From: Bradyrhizobium sp.
Lineage (GTDB): Bacteria; Pseudomonadota; Alphaproteobacteria; Rhizobiales; Xanthobacteraceae
DNA length: 64,000 bases
Assembly (NCBI RefSeq): GCF_016219575.1
Contig: NZ_JACRMG010000009.1
Span: forward strand, 186,001-250,000
Reading direction: 5' to 3'
A program made the translations under genes and the position numbers. This document shows positions 18,531 to 26,853 of the stretch, one piece after another (position 1 is the first letter of the stretch; every line of letters starts with the position of its first letter). The notes beneath the pieces were generated by a model. The model had not been told where the DNA came from. It did not search any database and saw only the letters and a program-made list of their open reading frames with translations.

Positions 18531-19676
18531 ATGGAAAAAAGACGCATGGGCGAACCATCGGATAGACCTGCGAAACCGGCGGGATCGGGTGCGGCCTGGC
18601 CGCATGATCCGATGCTGTGGCCCTATGCCGCCACGAAATTGGCCATGGATTCGTTCTTCTGGTGGGCTCATCGGGGCTCCGCACATCCGGCACCTGGCAA
18701 CACGCCGCCATTGCCGTGGACGACGCCGAACAAGGTCGCGCTTGAACTGACCACCATGCGCCTGCGAGATTTCTCGCAGCGGCACAGCGGGCAGCCCGTG
18801 CTGATCTGCGGGCCCTTTGCGCTGCACACGACGCTGATCGCGGATTTCGCGCCCGGTCACAGCATCATCGAGCGGCTGCAGCAGAGCGGCCTTGACCGGG
18901 TCTTTCTCACCGACTGGCGCTCCGCCTCGCCGGACATGCGCTATCTCGCCATCGACCAGTATCTCGCCGATCTCAACGTCGCCGTTGACGAGATCGGATA
19001 TCCCGTCGATCTGATCGGCCTGTGCCAGGGCGGATGGCTGTCGCTGGTCTATGCCGCACGGTTTCCGGAAAAGGTGCGCCGGCTGGTTCTCGCCGGCACG
19101 CCGGTCGACCTTTCCGTGGACTCCGGGCTGGCGCGGCTGGTCGGCAGCACGCCGCAAGCCGCCTTCGAGGGAATCGTCGAAAGCGGCGGCGGCATCGTCA
19201 AGGGCGAGCACATCCTGCGCCTCTGGAGCCGCGCCTCCGACACCGATACGGTGCTGCAGCGAAATCTTTCGCAGGCCGGCGTTGTCGATCAGGAACTGCT
19301 GGCGCGCTTCATGCGCTGGCATGACGAGACCGTGGACTTGCCCGGCACCTATTTCCTGCAGGTGGTAGGCTGGATTTTCCGGGAGAACCGGATTGCGAAC
19401 GGGACATTCGTGGCGCTCGGCCGCGCCGTTCGTCCCGGCGACGTGAAGGTACCTGTGTTCCTGCTGGCCGGAAGCGACGACGAGATCGTGCCGGCGCCGC
19501 AGGCGATGGCGACCGCGTCGCGGCTGGGAACGCCGGCCATCGACATCGAGCGCGCCGTGGTCCCCTCCAGCCACCTCGGCCTCTATCTCGGCAGCCAGAC
19601 GCTGGCCGTGGCCTGGCCCCGGATTGCCGGCTGGTTGCAGGCCGACAGGGCGGTTCCGGTGGCCGCCCGGCTCTGA
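18531..19676 (+). CDS. PhaC-like alpha/beta hydrolase
   Basis: 381 residues of alpha/beta-hydrolase fold resembling polyhydroxyalkanoate synthases and depolymerase-like relatives. The nucleophile motif is GLCQGG at 163-168 with Cys165, the PHA-synthase type rather than a serine lipase box; Asp in GSDDEIVPAP and His in SSHLGLYLG would complete a triad. It is shorter than class I PhaC (about 580 residues) because the long N-terminal domain is missing. The next gene is a 3-hydroxybutyryl-CoA dehydrogenase, supporting a hydroxyacyl-CoA connection. ATG 18546 is an alternative start. Confidence 0.75.
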   Translation: MEKRRMGEPSDRPAKPAGSGAAWPHDPMLWPYAATKLAMDSFFWWAHRGSAHPAPGNTPPLPWTTPNKVALELTTMRLRDFSQRHSGQPVLICGPFALHTTLIADFAPGHSIIERLQQSGLDRVFLTDWRSASPDMRYLAIDQYLADLNVAVDEIGYPVDLIGLCQGGWLSLVYAARFPEKVRRLVLAGTPVDLSVDSGLARLVGSTPQAAFEGIVESGGGIVKGEHILRLWSRASDTDTVLQRNLSQAGVVDQELLARFMRWHDETVDLPGTYFLQVVGWIFRENRIANGTFVALGRAVRPGDVKVPVFLLAGSDDEIVPAPQAMATASRLGTPAIDIERAVVPSSHLGLYLGSQTLAVAWPRIAGWLQADRAVPVAARL

Positions 19677-19736
19677 TATCAGGTCGGCATGGCGAGATGC
19701 GGGCGTCCTGTTGCCCGCGAGAGAAGGACACCACGA

Positions 19737-20591
19737 ATGATTGAATCAGTTGGCATCATCGGAGCAGGCACCATGGGCAATGGCATCGCGCAGGTCAGCG
19801 CGGCGGCCGGGCTCAGCGTCACCATGGTCGACATCTCGGATGCGGCGGTGAAGCGGGGACTTTCGACCATCGACGGCAGCCTCGATCGCCTGGTCAAGAA
19901 GGAGAAGATGAGCGCCGCCGACCGCGACGCCGCGCTGGCGAGGATCAACGCCACGAGCGACAAGGCAAAGCTCGCCAATTGCGACCTCGTCATCGAGGCT
20001 GCGACCGAGAACGAGGAACTGAAGGTAAAGATACTGAAGGACCTCTGCGCCACGCTGCGGCCGAAGGCGCTGGTTGCCACCAACACCTCGTCGATCTCGA
20101 TCACGAAGCTCGCCGCTGCGACCGACCGTCCCGACCGCTTCATCGGCATGCATTTCTTCAACCCGGTGCCCGTGATGGCGCTGCTCGAGCTCATCCGGGG
20201 CTTGCAGACCTCCGACGACACCCACGCGAAGGCGGAAGCGTTTGCAAAACGCGTCGGCAAGGTACCGATCACCGCGCGCAACAGCCCCGGCTTTGCGGTC
20301 AACCGCATCCTGTGCCCGATGATCAACGAGGCGGTTTTCGCGCTGCAGGAAGGCATTGCGACGGCGGAAGAGATCGACGCCGGCATGAAGCTCGGCTGCA
20401 ACCATCCGATCGGGCCGCTGGCGCTGGCCGACCTGATCGGGCTCGACACCATGCTGTCAGTGATGGAAGTGTTTTACACCGGCTTCAACGACCCGAAATA
20501 CCGGCCGGCGCCGCTCTTGAAGGAGATGGTCGATGCCGGCCGCCTCGGCCGCAAGACAGGCCGCGGCTTCTACGATTACGGCAAGGCCTGA
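19737..20591 (+). CDS. 3-hydroxybutyryl-CoA dehydrogenase
   Basis: 284-residue NAD(P)-dependent enzyme oxidising 3-hydroxyacyl-Co[15 protein letters not shown] binds NAD near the N-terminus. [15 protein letters not shown] contains the catalytic histidine, paired with Glu in the [10 protein letters not shown] region, and [10 protein letters not shown] opens the C-terminal domain. The single-domain length matches Hbd/PaaH enzymes, not the fused FadB. It lies 60 bases after the PhaC-like gene and is likely co-transcribed with it. Confidence 0.92.
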   Translation: MIESVGIIGAGTMGNGIAQVSAAAGLSVTMVDISDAAVKRGLSTIDGSLDRLVKKEKMSAADRDAALARINATSDKAKLANCDLVIEAATENEELKVKILKDLCATLRPKALVATNTSSISITKLAAATDRPDRFIGMHFFNPVPVMALLELIRGLQTSDDTHAKAEAFAKRVGKVPITARNSPGFAVNRILCPMINEAVFALQEGIATAEEIDAGMKLGCNHPIGPLALADLIGLDTMLSVMEVFYTGFNDPKYRPAPLLKEMVDAGRLGRKTGRGFYDYGKA

Positions 20592-20713
20592 TACGGGAAA
20601 CCTGATGAGGAGAAAACCGGGCGGTCGGGGCGCGCAGCCTTGATCGCCGGTGAACTGCGGAGCGTCAGGCAATCGGCGCCGACGGCACGTGTGGGCTCAC
20701 CCCTATACTTTAG

Positions 20714-20744
20714 ATATTGCTAAATTAGAATTATTGAATATAAT
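20714..20744 (+). promoter_or_regulatory. Sigma-70-type promoter with an ArsR-type palindrome inside it
   Basis: A strongly AT-rich block in otherwise GC-rich DNA. Nested inverted repeats share one centre at about 20727.5: ATATT (20714-20718) with AATAT (20737-20741), and AATT (20723-20726) with AATT (20729-20732). The same bases hold a good promoter: TTGCTA (20717-20722), 16-base spacer, TATAAT (20739-20744). A repressor on the palindrome would block the promoter of the YeeE/YedE genes. The ArsR regulator at 21952-22281 is the obvious candidate. Confidence 0.6.
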
Positions 20745-20811
20745 GATTTGCACGGCCGCGCGACGAAGTTCGCGCCATAGGCTGCAACAGCATGACCGGG
20801 GAGAAACGCCC

Positions 20812-21363
20812 GTGACGACGCTCACTCACGATATCGCTCGACAATTTCCGCGCACGGCGCGGATCGACTGGTCGCCCTACCTCGTCGGCGCCGGAATAGG
20901 GGTGCTGAGCTGGATCGCATTTGCGGCATTCGGCGATCCGATCGGCGTCACGACGGCTTATTCGCGCATCGCGTCGTGGTTCGCCACCCCGCTGATCGGG
21001 GCCGATGGGGTCGCGCAGAACAGCTACTGGAAGAGCATGCCGCTGAAGTGGGACTATGGCGTCTGGTTCCTGGTCGGCATACCCCTTGGCGCATTCCTGT
21101 CGGCCTGGCTGTCGGGAACGTGGCGCCTCGAACTCGTCCCCGAGGTGTGGGAGGAGAGATTCGGGCCCTCCATTATCAAACGATTTGCTGCGGCTTTCCT
21201 TGGCGGTGTCGTCATCATGTACGGCGCGCGGCTGGCAGGCGGTTGCACCAGCGGCCACGGGATCTCCGGCGGCCTGCAGCTCGCGCTTTCGAGCTGGCTG
21301 TTCCTGGCGGTGATGTTCGCCACCGGGCTTGCCGTATCCGCCCTGATGTTCCGGAAGTCGTGA
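20812..21363 (+). CDS. YeeE/YedE sulfur-transport family membrane protein, first half
   Basis: 183-residue membrane protein with four or five helices. The family cysteine motif is ARLAGGCTSGHGISGGLQLA, as in thiosulfate/sulfur-compound transporters of the YeeE/YedE type. The GTG at 20812 is preferred because GGGGAG lies about 9 bases before it; the frame upstream runs through the AT-rich promoter and cannot be coding. With the next gene, 10 bases on, it makes a two-gene version of a transporter that is one chain in E. coli. Confidence 0.85.
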   Translation: MTTLTHDIARQFPRTARIDWSPYLVGAGIGVLSWIAFAAFGDPIGVTTAYSRIASWFATPLIGADGVAQNSYWKSMPLKWDYGVWFLVGIPLGAFLSAWLSGTWRLELVPEVWEERFGPSIIKRFAAAFLGGVVIMYGARLAGGCTSGHGISGGLQLALSSWLFLAVMFATGLAVSALMFRKS

Positions 21364-21373
21364 GGAGGTCCCG

Positions 21374-21919
21374 ATGACGACGATGTTGGCGATTTTTGGT
21401 CCGCTGTTGATGGGTGGCGCCTTTGGCTTCCTGCTGCAGCGTGGCAAGGTCACGAGCTGCAACGTGATCGAGAACCAGTTCCGCCTGCGGGACTTCACGG
21501 TGCTCAAGGTAATGGGCACTGCCATCGTGGTTGGCGGCATCGGCGTCCTGCTGCTGATCGATACCGGCAACAGCAAATACTACGTCAAGGACGCCAACAT
21601 GCTCGGCGTCGCGCTGGGCGCCGCACTGTTCGGCGTCGGCATGGTGGTTTACGGCTACTGCCCGGGAACAGCGCTCGGCGCGATCGCGTCGGGGAGCATT
21701 CACGCGCTGGTCGGCGCGCTGGGCATGGTGGCAGGTGCGATTCTCTACGCGCTGAGCTTCGATTGGCTGAAGGCCCACGTGCTCAACGTCTGGACCCTCG
21801 GCAAGGTTCGGCTGCCGGATATCACGGGCATTCCGGACGCCGTCTGGTTTGCCGCGCTGGCGGTCGGTGCCGGATTGTTCTTCTGGTGGATCGAGTCCAG
21901 GGAAGCGCGGAAGGCTTGA
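21374..21919 (+). CDS. YeeE/YedE sulfur-transport family membrane protein, second half
   Basis: 181 residues, five hydrophobic helices. Two conserved cysteines sit in membrane motifs: GKVTSCNVIENQF near residue 29 and GYCPGTALGAIASG near residue 95. These are the positions used to relay sulfur atoms in the YeeE family. It is translated right after the first half (ribosome site GAGGAGG). The pair would import thiosulfate or polysulfide-type sulfur; the substrate is inferred from the family. Confidence 0.87.
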   Translation: MTTMLAIFGPLLMGGAFGFLLQRGKVTSCNVIENQFRLRDFTVLKVMGTAIVVGGIGVLLLIDTGNSKYYVKDANMLGVALGAALFGVGMVVYGYCPGTALGAIASGSIHALVGALGMVAGAILYALSFDWLKAHVLNVWTLGKVRLPDITGIPDAVWFAALAVGAGLFFWWIESREARKA

Positions 21920-21924
21920 GCCGG

Positions 21925-21950
21925 CCGGCCGCGTCTCTCACCGCGGCCGG
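21925..21950. terminator. Hairpin between convergent genes
   Basis: Arms CCGGCCGCG (21925-21933) and CGCGGCCGG (21942-21950) are perfect, with an 8-base loop. There is no T-run on the top strand, so termination would be weak; it separates the transporter operon from the leftward ArsR gene. Confidence 0.45.
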
Positions 21951-21951
21951 T

Positions 21952-22281
21952 TCAGCGACCCCTGCGGCCGCAGAACAGCCTGTGCAGGGTCGAGAACAGC
22001 TCGTCGATCCGCGGATCGGCGATGCGATACCAGATCGTCTGACTATCGCGGCGGAAGGTGACCAGACCCTCTCCACGCATCTTGGCGAGGTGCTGCGACA
22101 GCGCTGAAGCCGACAGGCCGACCTCGTCGGCGAGTGTGCCCACATTGGCCTCGCCCAGCTCGACCAGCTTGCAAAGGATCAACAGCCGGTGCTCGTTGGC
22201 GAACATGCGCATCAGCGCAGCGAGTTCGCCTGCTTTCTTCTCGAGGGTGGCCGTGTCGGGTTTGCGCATGCCGAACTTCAA
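21952..22281 (-). CDS. ArsR-family regulator with two cysteines (SqrR/BigR-like)
   Basis: 109-residue winged-helix repressor. The recognition helix is in VGLSASALSQHLAKMRGEGL (about 54-73) and the wing follows. Two cysteines only: Cys37 in LLILCKL on the helix before the HTH, and Cys104 in HRLFCGRR near the C-terminus. In the persulfide sensors SqrR, BigR and YgaV the reactive pair occupies these same places, while metal-sensing ArsR proteins have other ligand sets. It lies tail to tail with the sulfur-transport genes. A role as a sulfide/persulfide-responsive repressor of them is inferred. Confidence 0.8.
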   Translation of the reverse strand: MKFGMRKPDTATLEKKAGELAALMRMFANEHRLLILCKLVELGEANVGTLADEVGLSASALSQHLAKMRGEGLVTFRRDSQTIWYRIADPRIDELFSTLHRLFCGRRGR

Positions 22282-22328
22282 TCACAGCCGGCCGCGGATC
22301 GTCAACGGCCTTGCGGCACGCTTGCGCG

Positions 22329-23270
22329 CTAGAAGGGCGATGCCGCAGCCCTGACGGAAGCCTCGCTGCGTCGCGCGACCGGGACGGCGTCGGCCTTGCC
22401 GGATGTCGCCTCGGCTTGCTGCGCCGGCGTGCCGATGGCCGCCGATTCGGTGCGGTATTGCGGCAGCTCGCCCTCGAGCGAATAGAAGACGCAAAGCGCA
22501 AGGCTCGCCCACACTGCGCCGCTGAAATAGAGCGACATCCAGGCGATCTCGCCCTTCCAGTGGGCGATGTCGTGGGTCTTGACCCAGCGCGTTGAGACGT
22601 CGCGCAGGCCCTCCAGCAGGCCGAGCAGCCGGTTGCCGTCGGCATGATTGGCGCGCCATCGGCTGAAATACATCGGCACGTCGACGGCAATGAGGAAGGC
22701 GAGATAGGCGACGATGCCGGCGATCGAAATCACCAGGACGACGCGAACCGGGCCGTGGAATTCCGGCAGCAGCCGCACGAGACCGATCCCGACCAGGAAG
22801 AAGGCGACGGCCCACAGCGAATTCTCGATCGCGTTGTAGAGGAAGTTGGTGGTCAGCACGGCGTACCACGAAAAGCATTCGGCAATGAGGATCAGCGGCA
22901 CGATGATCCACGCGACGTTCAGCACCGTATCCGATCCCGTGATCGTTCCGAGCTGATGCAGGATGATCGCCCATTGCGCGACGAAGCAGATCTCGGCGAC
23001 CGTCGCCACGGAACGGCCGACCAGCACGCTCGACAGCCAGGTATCGAACAGGCAGATGCGTTGCACATCCGCGCGCGGCAGCACCGAGCGGAAGGCACAG
23101 CCGAACACATAAGCGGCGCAGAGCAACAGCATCAGCTCCATGCTGCCGACCGGCTGGGTGCGGAGTTCGCGATAAAGCATGAACCACAGCGCGATATTGA
23201 CGGTGCTCACCAAAGTCAGCATCGCCCACCACCACGCCAGGGGATTTTGCCGCGCACGCCACAGGCTCAT
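22329..23270 (-). CDS. Polytopic membrane protein of unknown function
   Basis: About 313 residues from the ATG at 23270 (MSLWRARQNPLAWWWAMLTL). Seven or so hydrophobic segments are visible, spread over residues 12-215, plus one near 265-280; the last 40 residues are polar and alanine-rich. No family is recognised. An ATG at 23303 would add 11 residues but lies inside the dyad described at 23282-23322, so the shorter start is preferred. A second upstream element is a Pho box. Its neighbours (ArsR regulator, bpsA) do not suggest a role. Confidence 0.75.
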   Translation of the reverse strand: MSLWRARQNPLAWWWAMLTLVSTVNIALWFMLYRELRTQPVGSMELMLLLCAAYVFGCAFRSVLPRADVQRICLFDTWLSSVLVGRSVATVAEICFVAQWAIILHQLGTITGSDTVLNVAWIIVPLILIAECFSWYAVLTTNFLYNAIENSLWAVAFFLVGIGLVRLLPEFHGPVRVVLVISIAGIVAYLAFLIAVDVPMYFSRWRANHADGNRLLGLLEGLRDVSTRWVKTHDIAHWKGEIAWMSLYFSGAVWASLALCVFYSLEGELPQYRTESAAIGTPAQQAEATSGKADAVPVARRSEASVRAAASPF

Positions 23271-23281
23271 TGCATCGCTCC

Positions 23282-23322
23282 ACAGAATTAATCGAACTGA
23301 CACTCAGTCGTATTAATTCTGT
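23282..23322. promoter_or_regulatory. 41-bp dyad operator candidate
   Basis: Outer arms ACAGAATTAAT (23282-23292) and ATTAATTCTGT (23312-23322) are perfect inverted repeats. Inner arms ACTGA (23296-23300) and TCAGT (23304-23308) share the same centre, 23302. The site ends 12 bases upstream of the membrane protein start at 23270. The inner ACTGA-N3-TCAGT resembles operators of TetR-type repressors. Confidence 0.6.
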
Positions 23323-23364
23323 CACAGGGCGCGGCAAGTCACGACAAAAAATCGCGAGTGTGAA

Positions 23365-23382
23365 TTGTCATATAACTGTCAT
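23365..23382 (+). promoter_or_regulatory. Pho box (PhoB-binding type site)
   Basis: TTGTCAT-ATAA-CTGTCAT: two 7-base direct repeats with a 4-base AT spacer, which matches the PhoB consensus CTGTCAT-AWAW-CTGTCAT except for one base. It is about 95-112 bases upstream of the leftward membrane protein gene. No rightward gene starts here, so if active it would work in reversed orientation on that gene. Confidence 0.5.
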
Positions 23383-23415
23383 AAAACGCCGGTGGCGTTG
23401 CACAGAAGTGGCGAG

Positions 23416-24624
23416 TCAGCGCGTCGTGCGCTTGCTGGTGCGGCGGAAGTCGTGATTGCCGCACGCCGGACAGCCTTTATCCTTCAACTCCTCGATCGTT
23501 GCGGGGATGTCGTCGTTGCCGAGCTCCCAGCGCTGCCTGCATTCCGTGCACTGATACAGACGGACGCGCGGATTCACCTCCGCTGTATAGAGAGGCCCGT
23601 GCCATTGCGCGTTGGCGACAGCGGTCCCCGTCGCAACCAGTTCATGCAACTCGCTGGTCGATCCCAGGATCGATGCGCCGGCATACCGGTTGAAGGCGGG
23701 GTAGAGCGCCGTGGTCGCCACGCCGATCGACGTCAGCGCCGCCTGCAGCTTCAATCGGTCGGGCGGCGAGGTGTGACCGAACGACAGCATGCCGTAGCCG
23801 CGTCCGTGCTCCAGCAGCTCGACGCCGCGGCGCACGAACAGCGAGGCGCCGGCGATGGTGTAGGGCGGATCGGTCTCGAAACTGTCGAACGTGCCGAGGA
23901 GTTGCGCCGGCAGCGGCTCGCGCAGATCGTGAGCGATGATTTCGACAGCGAGATCGGCCTCGCGCGCGGCGCGCTGAAGGAATGCGACGCGCCGCTCGTC
24001 GATCTCGAACACCACCAGCCGTCGCGGCAATTGCCGGCCGGCGAGCAGGCGGCCGAACAGGCCGATGGACAGCGCGACCGAATCGTCGTCGCCGAGCAGC
24101 GCGATGCGGCGGCCCTCCAGCGCGCCGGACCGGTAGAGCAGGGCGGCGCGCCGAACCGATGTCTCTGCCGTGCAAGGCGCCTGGTCCAGGGTGACGTCGG
24201 TCTGCGGCGCAGCAGCCAGATGCGCCTCCATCGCGCGCACGACCTGCTCGAGCGCGGGCGGCAACTGCGCCTGCGGCGTCAGGGGAACCTCGACCGAAAG
24301 CGACTCCTCGGCGAAGCCGAGCGCCTCGCGAACCCACTGCTCGCCCTCCTCGGTGAAGGCAAGGCCGTGCTGGCGCATCAGGATGCCGCGCTTTTCAAGC
24401 TCGCGGCGGATGGCGGTGGCAATCGGAATCGGCAGGCGTGCCTCGCGTGCTGCATCGGCGAGCCGTCCGGACTCGTTGCGATGCACCGCGCGCAGCAGCG
24501 CCTCCACGCCCGCCACGCCCTCGCGAAGCGAGGTCGCTTCCGCGACGTCCTGCAGGATAGTGTCCTTCAACCCGACTTCCCCGTCTTCCGGCACCGGCGT
24601 CCGGTCATTTGCGCCGCCCACCAT
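23416..24624 (-). CDS. bpsA: Branched-polyamine synthase BpsA family aminopropyltransferase
   Basis: 402 residues of the N4-bis(aminopropyl)spermidine synthase family, which adds aminopropyl groups from decarboxylated SAM to the central nitrogen of spermidine. An N-terminal winged-helix-like part (about 30-105) is followed by the Rossmann core with the family motifs GDDD (178-181) and DPPYT (252-256). The end carries a CxxC...CxxC pair (YQCTEC about residue 360, CPACG about 385) that looks like a small zinc ribbon. It diverges from a SpeD-like gene only 56 bases away, which would supply the aminopropyl donor. Branched polyamines are best known from thermophiles. Confidence 0.82.
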   Translation of the reverse strand: MVGGANDRTPVPEDGEVGLKDTILQDVAEATSLREGVAGVEALLRAVHRNESGRLADAAREARLPIPIATAIRRELEKRGILMRQHGLAFTEEGEQWVREALGFAEESLSVEVPLTPQAQLPPALEQVVRAMEAHLAAAPQTDVTLDQAPCTAETSVRRAALLYRSGALEGRRIALLGDDDSVALSIGLFGRLLAGRQLPRRLVVFEIDERRVAFLQRAAREADLAVEIIAHDLREPLPAQLLGTFDSFETDPPYTIAGASLFVRRGVELLEHGRGYGMLSFGHTSPPDRLKLQAALTSIGVATTALYPAFNRYAGASILGSTSELHELVATGTAVANAQWHGPLYTAEVNPRVRLYQCTECRQRWELGNDDIPATIEELKDKGCPACGNHDFRRTSKRTTR

Positions 24625-24680
24625 AGTATATTAAGGCTGCGAACCCTATTGCCCCCGGCTCCAGAGATCAGGCCCCCGCA

Positions 24681-25040
24681 ATGTTGATGACCCAGGTTCT
24701 CGCAGATTGCTACGCTTGCGAGACATCGATCGAGGACGCCGACGCGCTGATGGCGGCCGCCATGGCGGCGGCCAGGGCCGTCGGGGCGACGATCGTCGGC
24801 GAATCGACCGTGCGCTACGTGCCGCATGGGCTGACGATCGCCGTCTTCCTCGCGGAGTCGCATATCGTGCTGACGACATGGCCAGAGCACCGGCTGTTGC
24901 TGATCGACACGCTGCTCTGCAATCCCGACATGGACGCGGACAAGGCGATCGACGCCATCGTGGCGCGGCTGTGCCCGGCCGGCGAGGTGGTACGCAGCCG
25001 GGTGCCGCGGCGTATCGCGGATGCGCCGAATCAAGCTTAG
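24681..25040 (+). CDS. speD: SpeD-like pyruvoyl decarboxylase (AdoMet decarboxylase family)
   Basis: 119-residue proenzyme of the short bacterial/archaeal S-adenosylmethionine decarboxylase family. The self-cleavage site Glu59-Ser60 is present in FLAESHIVL, the serine becoming the pyruvoyl group. Cys80 in LLIDTLLCN matches the catalytic cysteine (Cys83 of Thermotoga maritima). The processing histidine (His68 of T. maritima, in HTWPE) is threonine here: VLTTWPE, Thr65. The substrate may therefore differ from SAM; relatives with other amino-acid substrates exist. Divergent pairing with bpsA supports a polyamine role. Confidence 0.78.
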   Translation: MLMTQVLADCYACETSIEDADALMAAAMAAARAVGATIVGESTVRYVPHGLTIAVFLAESHIVLTTWPEHRLLLIDTLLCNPDMDADKAIDAIVARLCPAGEVVRSRVPRRIADAPNQA

Positions 25041-25058
25041 GCTTCCGCCGGCGGCAGC

Positions 25059-25532
25059 TCAGCTCTCGCCGGAAAAATGCTTCTCGTAGAAGATCTGCGT
25101 CGGCTCAAAACCGACGCGCGCCAGCACCGCCTTCATCGGCTCGTTGGTCGCGCGGGTGCGGAACACGACGCGGTCAAATTTCTGTTCGCGGCAGTAGTCG
25201 AAGACGGCCTCGCACAGCTTGCCGACAGTGCCGGTGCCGCGCTGCGAGGGGCTGACGAAGATGGAGTGGAAGTCGGCATAGGATTCCTTGGTGATGAAAT
25301 TCTGCCGCTTGCTGACATAGGCCCAGCCCACGACCTCGCCGTCGGCTTCCGCCACGAAGGTCGCCGCGCCGCGGTCGTCGACCAGCCGCCGCACCTTCTT
25401 GATATAGAAGTCGAGATCGGTGATGGGATCGTCGGGGAACGAGATCTTTGCAATCTCGCGCTCGAAGCCTGCCACGGCCTCCACATCCTTGGCCTGCAGA
25501 GGCCGCAACCGGGCCTGGGGTTTGTCGTTCAT
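25059..25532 (-). CDS. GNAT acetyltransferase
   Basis: 157 residues. The acetyl-CoA site is SIFVSPSQRGTGTVGKLCE, a variant of the R/Q-x2-G-x-G/A loop, preceded by GEVVGWAYV and followed by FRTRATNEPMKAVLARVGFE. The start is ATG at 25532; a longer frame upstream lacks family character. Its substrate is unknown. It converges on the speD-like gene, so an N-acetyltransferase acting on polyamines is conceivable, but nothing in the sequence shows it. Confidence 0.82.
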   Translation of the reverse strand: MNDKPQARLRPLQAKDVEAVAGFEREIAKISFPDDPITDLDFYIKKVRRLVDDRGAATFVAEADGEVVGWAYVSKRQNFITKESYADFHSIFVSPSQRGTGTVGKLCEAVFDYCREQKFDRVVFRTRATNEPMKAVLARVGFEPTQIFYEKHFSGES

Positions 25533-25718
25533 GGTGTCGTCCGGTATCGCTTCAGCGTTGAGACAGGCAAAAATCGGCTTCAGCTTCGAAATTCGACCTG
25601 AAACCAGGGTTGAGAAGTCTATAAGCGCATGAAATGAATAGCGAAAGCCCTGATGGGCGGGTGCGGGTAACGGACCGCGGCCACGCTTCGACGGGCGCCA
25701 CATGCTTGGGAGTGAAAC

Positions 25719-26783
25719 ATGAACCTCATCAAATCCGCCCTGTCGGCCCTGGTACTCGGCTCGGTCGCATTGTCAGGGGCAGCGCTGGCGCAAGGCAAGC
25801 CCACCGTCGGGATCGCCATGCCGACCAAGGCTTCGGCGCGCTGGATCGACGACGGCAACAATATCGTGAAGGTATTGAAGGAGCGGGGCTACAACACCGA
25901 CCTGCAGTACGCCGAGGACGATATCCCCAACCAGCTCTCCCAGGTCGAGAACATGGTCACCAAGGGCGCCAAGGTCCTGGTGATCGCGGCGATCGACGGC
26001 ACGACGCTCTCCAACGTGCTCAAGCAGGCCAAGGACCGGGGTATCGTCGTGATTGCCTATGACCGGCTGATCCGTGACACGCCCAATGTCGACTACTACG
26101 CGACGTTCGACAATTTCCAGGTCGGCGTGCTGCAGGCGCAGTCGATCGAGGAGGGGCTGAAGCTGAAGGAGGGCAAGGGCCCGTTCAACATCGAGCTGTT
26201 CGGCGGCTCTCCCGACGACAACAACGCCTACTTCTTCTACAACGGCGCGATGTCGGTGCTGCAGCCCTATCTCGACAGCGGCAAGCTGGTGGTGGCGAGC
26301 AAGCAACTGGGCATGGACAAGGTCTCGACCTTGCGCTGGGACGGCGCGACCGCGCAGGCGCGCATGGATAACCTGCTGAGCGCGTTTTACACCACCAAAC
26401 GAGTCGATGCCGTTCTTTCGCCCTATGACGGGCTCTCGATCGGCATCCTGTCTTCGTTGAAGGGCGTCGGTTACGGCAGCGGCAACATGCCGATGCCGAT
26501 CGTTTCCGGTCAGGATGCCGAAGTGCCCTCGATCAAGTCGATGCTGCGCGGCGAGCAATATTCCACGATCTTCAAGGATACGCGCGATCTCGCCAGGGTC
26601 ACCGCCGACATGGTGGACGCAGCATTGAGCGGCAAGACGGTCACAGTGAACGACACCACCACCTACAAGAACGGTGTGAAGGTCGTGCCGGCTTTCCTGC
26701 TCAAGCCCGTGATCGTCGACAGGACCAATTGGGAGAAGATCCTGATCGACGGCGGTTACTACAAGAAGGGGCAGATCAACTGA
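25719..26783 (+). CDS. chvE: Sugar-binding periplasmic protein ChvE
   Basis: 354-residue receptor of an ABC sugar importer. Signal peptide at 1-25 (ending ALAQ). Mature blocks [42 protein letters not shown] and [10 protein letters not shown] are those of ChvE/XylF-type receptors. It is followed by gguA and gguB, the known chvE-gguA-gguB order. In Agrobacterium ChvE also passes sugar signals to VirA; that partner is not in this window. The ribosome site GGGAG lies about 7 bases before the ATG. Confidence 0.94.
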   Translation: MNLIKSALSALVLGSVALSGAALAQGKPTVGIAMPTKASARWIDDGNNIVKVLKERGYNTDLQYAEDDIPNQLSQVENMVTKGAKVLVIAAIDGTTLSNVLKQAKDRGIVVIAYDRLIRDTPNVDYYATFDNFQVGVLQAQSIEEGLKLKEGKGPFNIELFGGSPDDNNAYFFYNGAMSVLQPYLDSGKLVVASKQLGMDKVSTLRWDGATAQARMDNLLSAFYTTKRVDAVLSPYDGLSIGILSSLKGVGYGSGNMPMPIVSGQDAEVPSIKSMLRGEQYSTIFKDTRDLARVTADMVDAALSGKTVTVNDTTTYKNGVKVVPAFLLKPVIVDRTNWEKILIDGGYYKKGQIN

Positions 26784-26853
26784 GCCGGATCGTGACCGGG
26801 GCCGCGGAGCAGGGTGCGATGGGCCCGGATTATCCTCCCTCGAGGGAATTTGA

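Noticed and set aside
23270..23455. 61-codon open frame on the plus strand
   Set aside because: It passes through the dyad and the Pho box and has no ribosome site.
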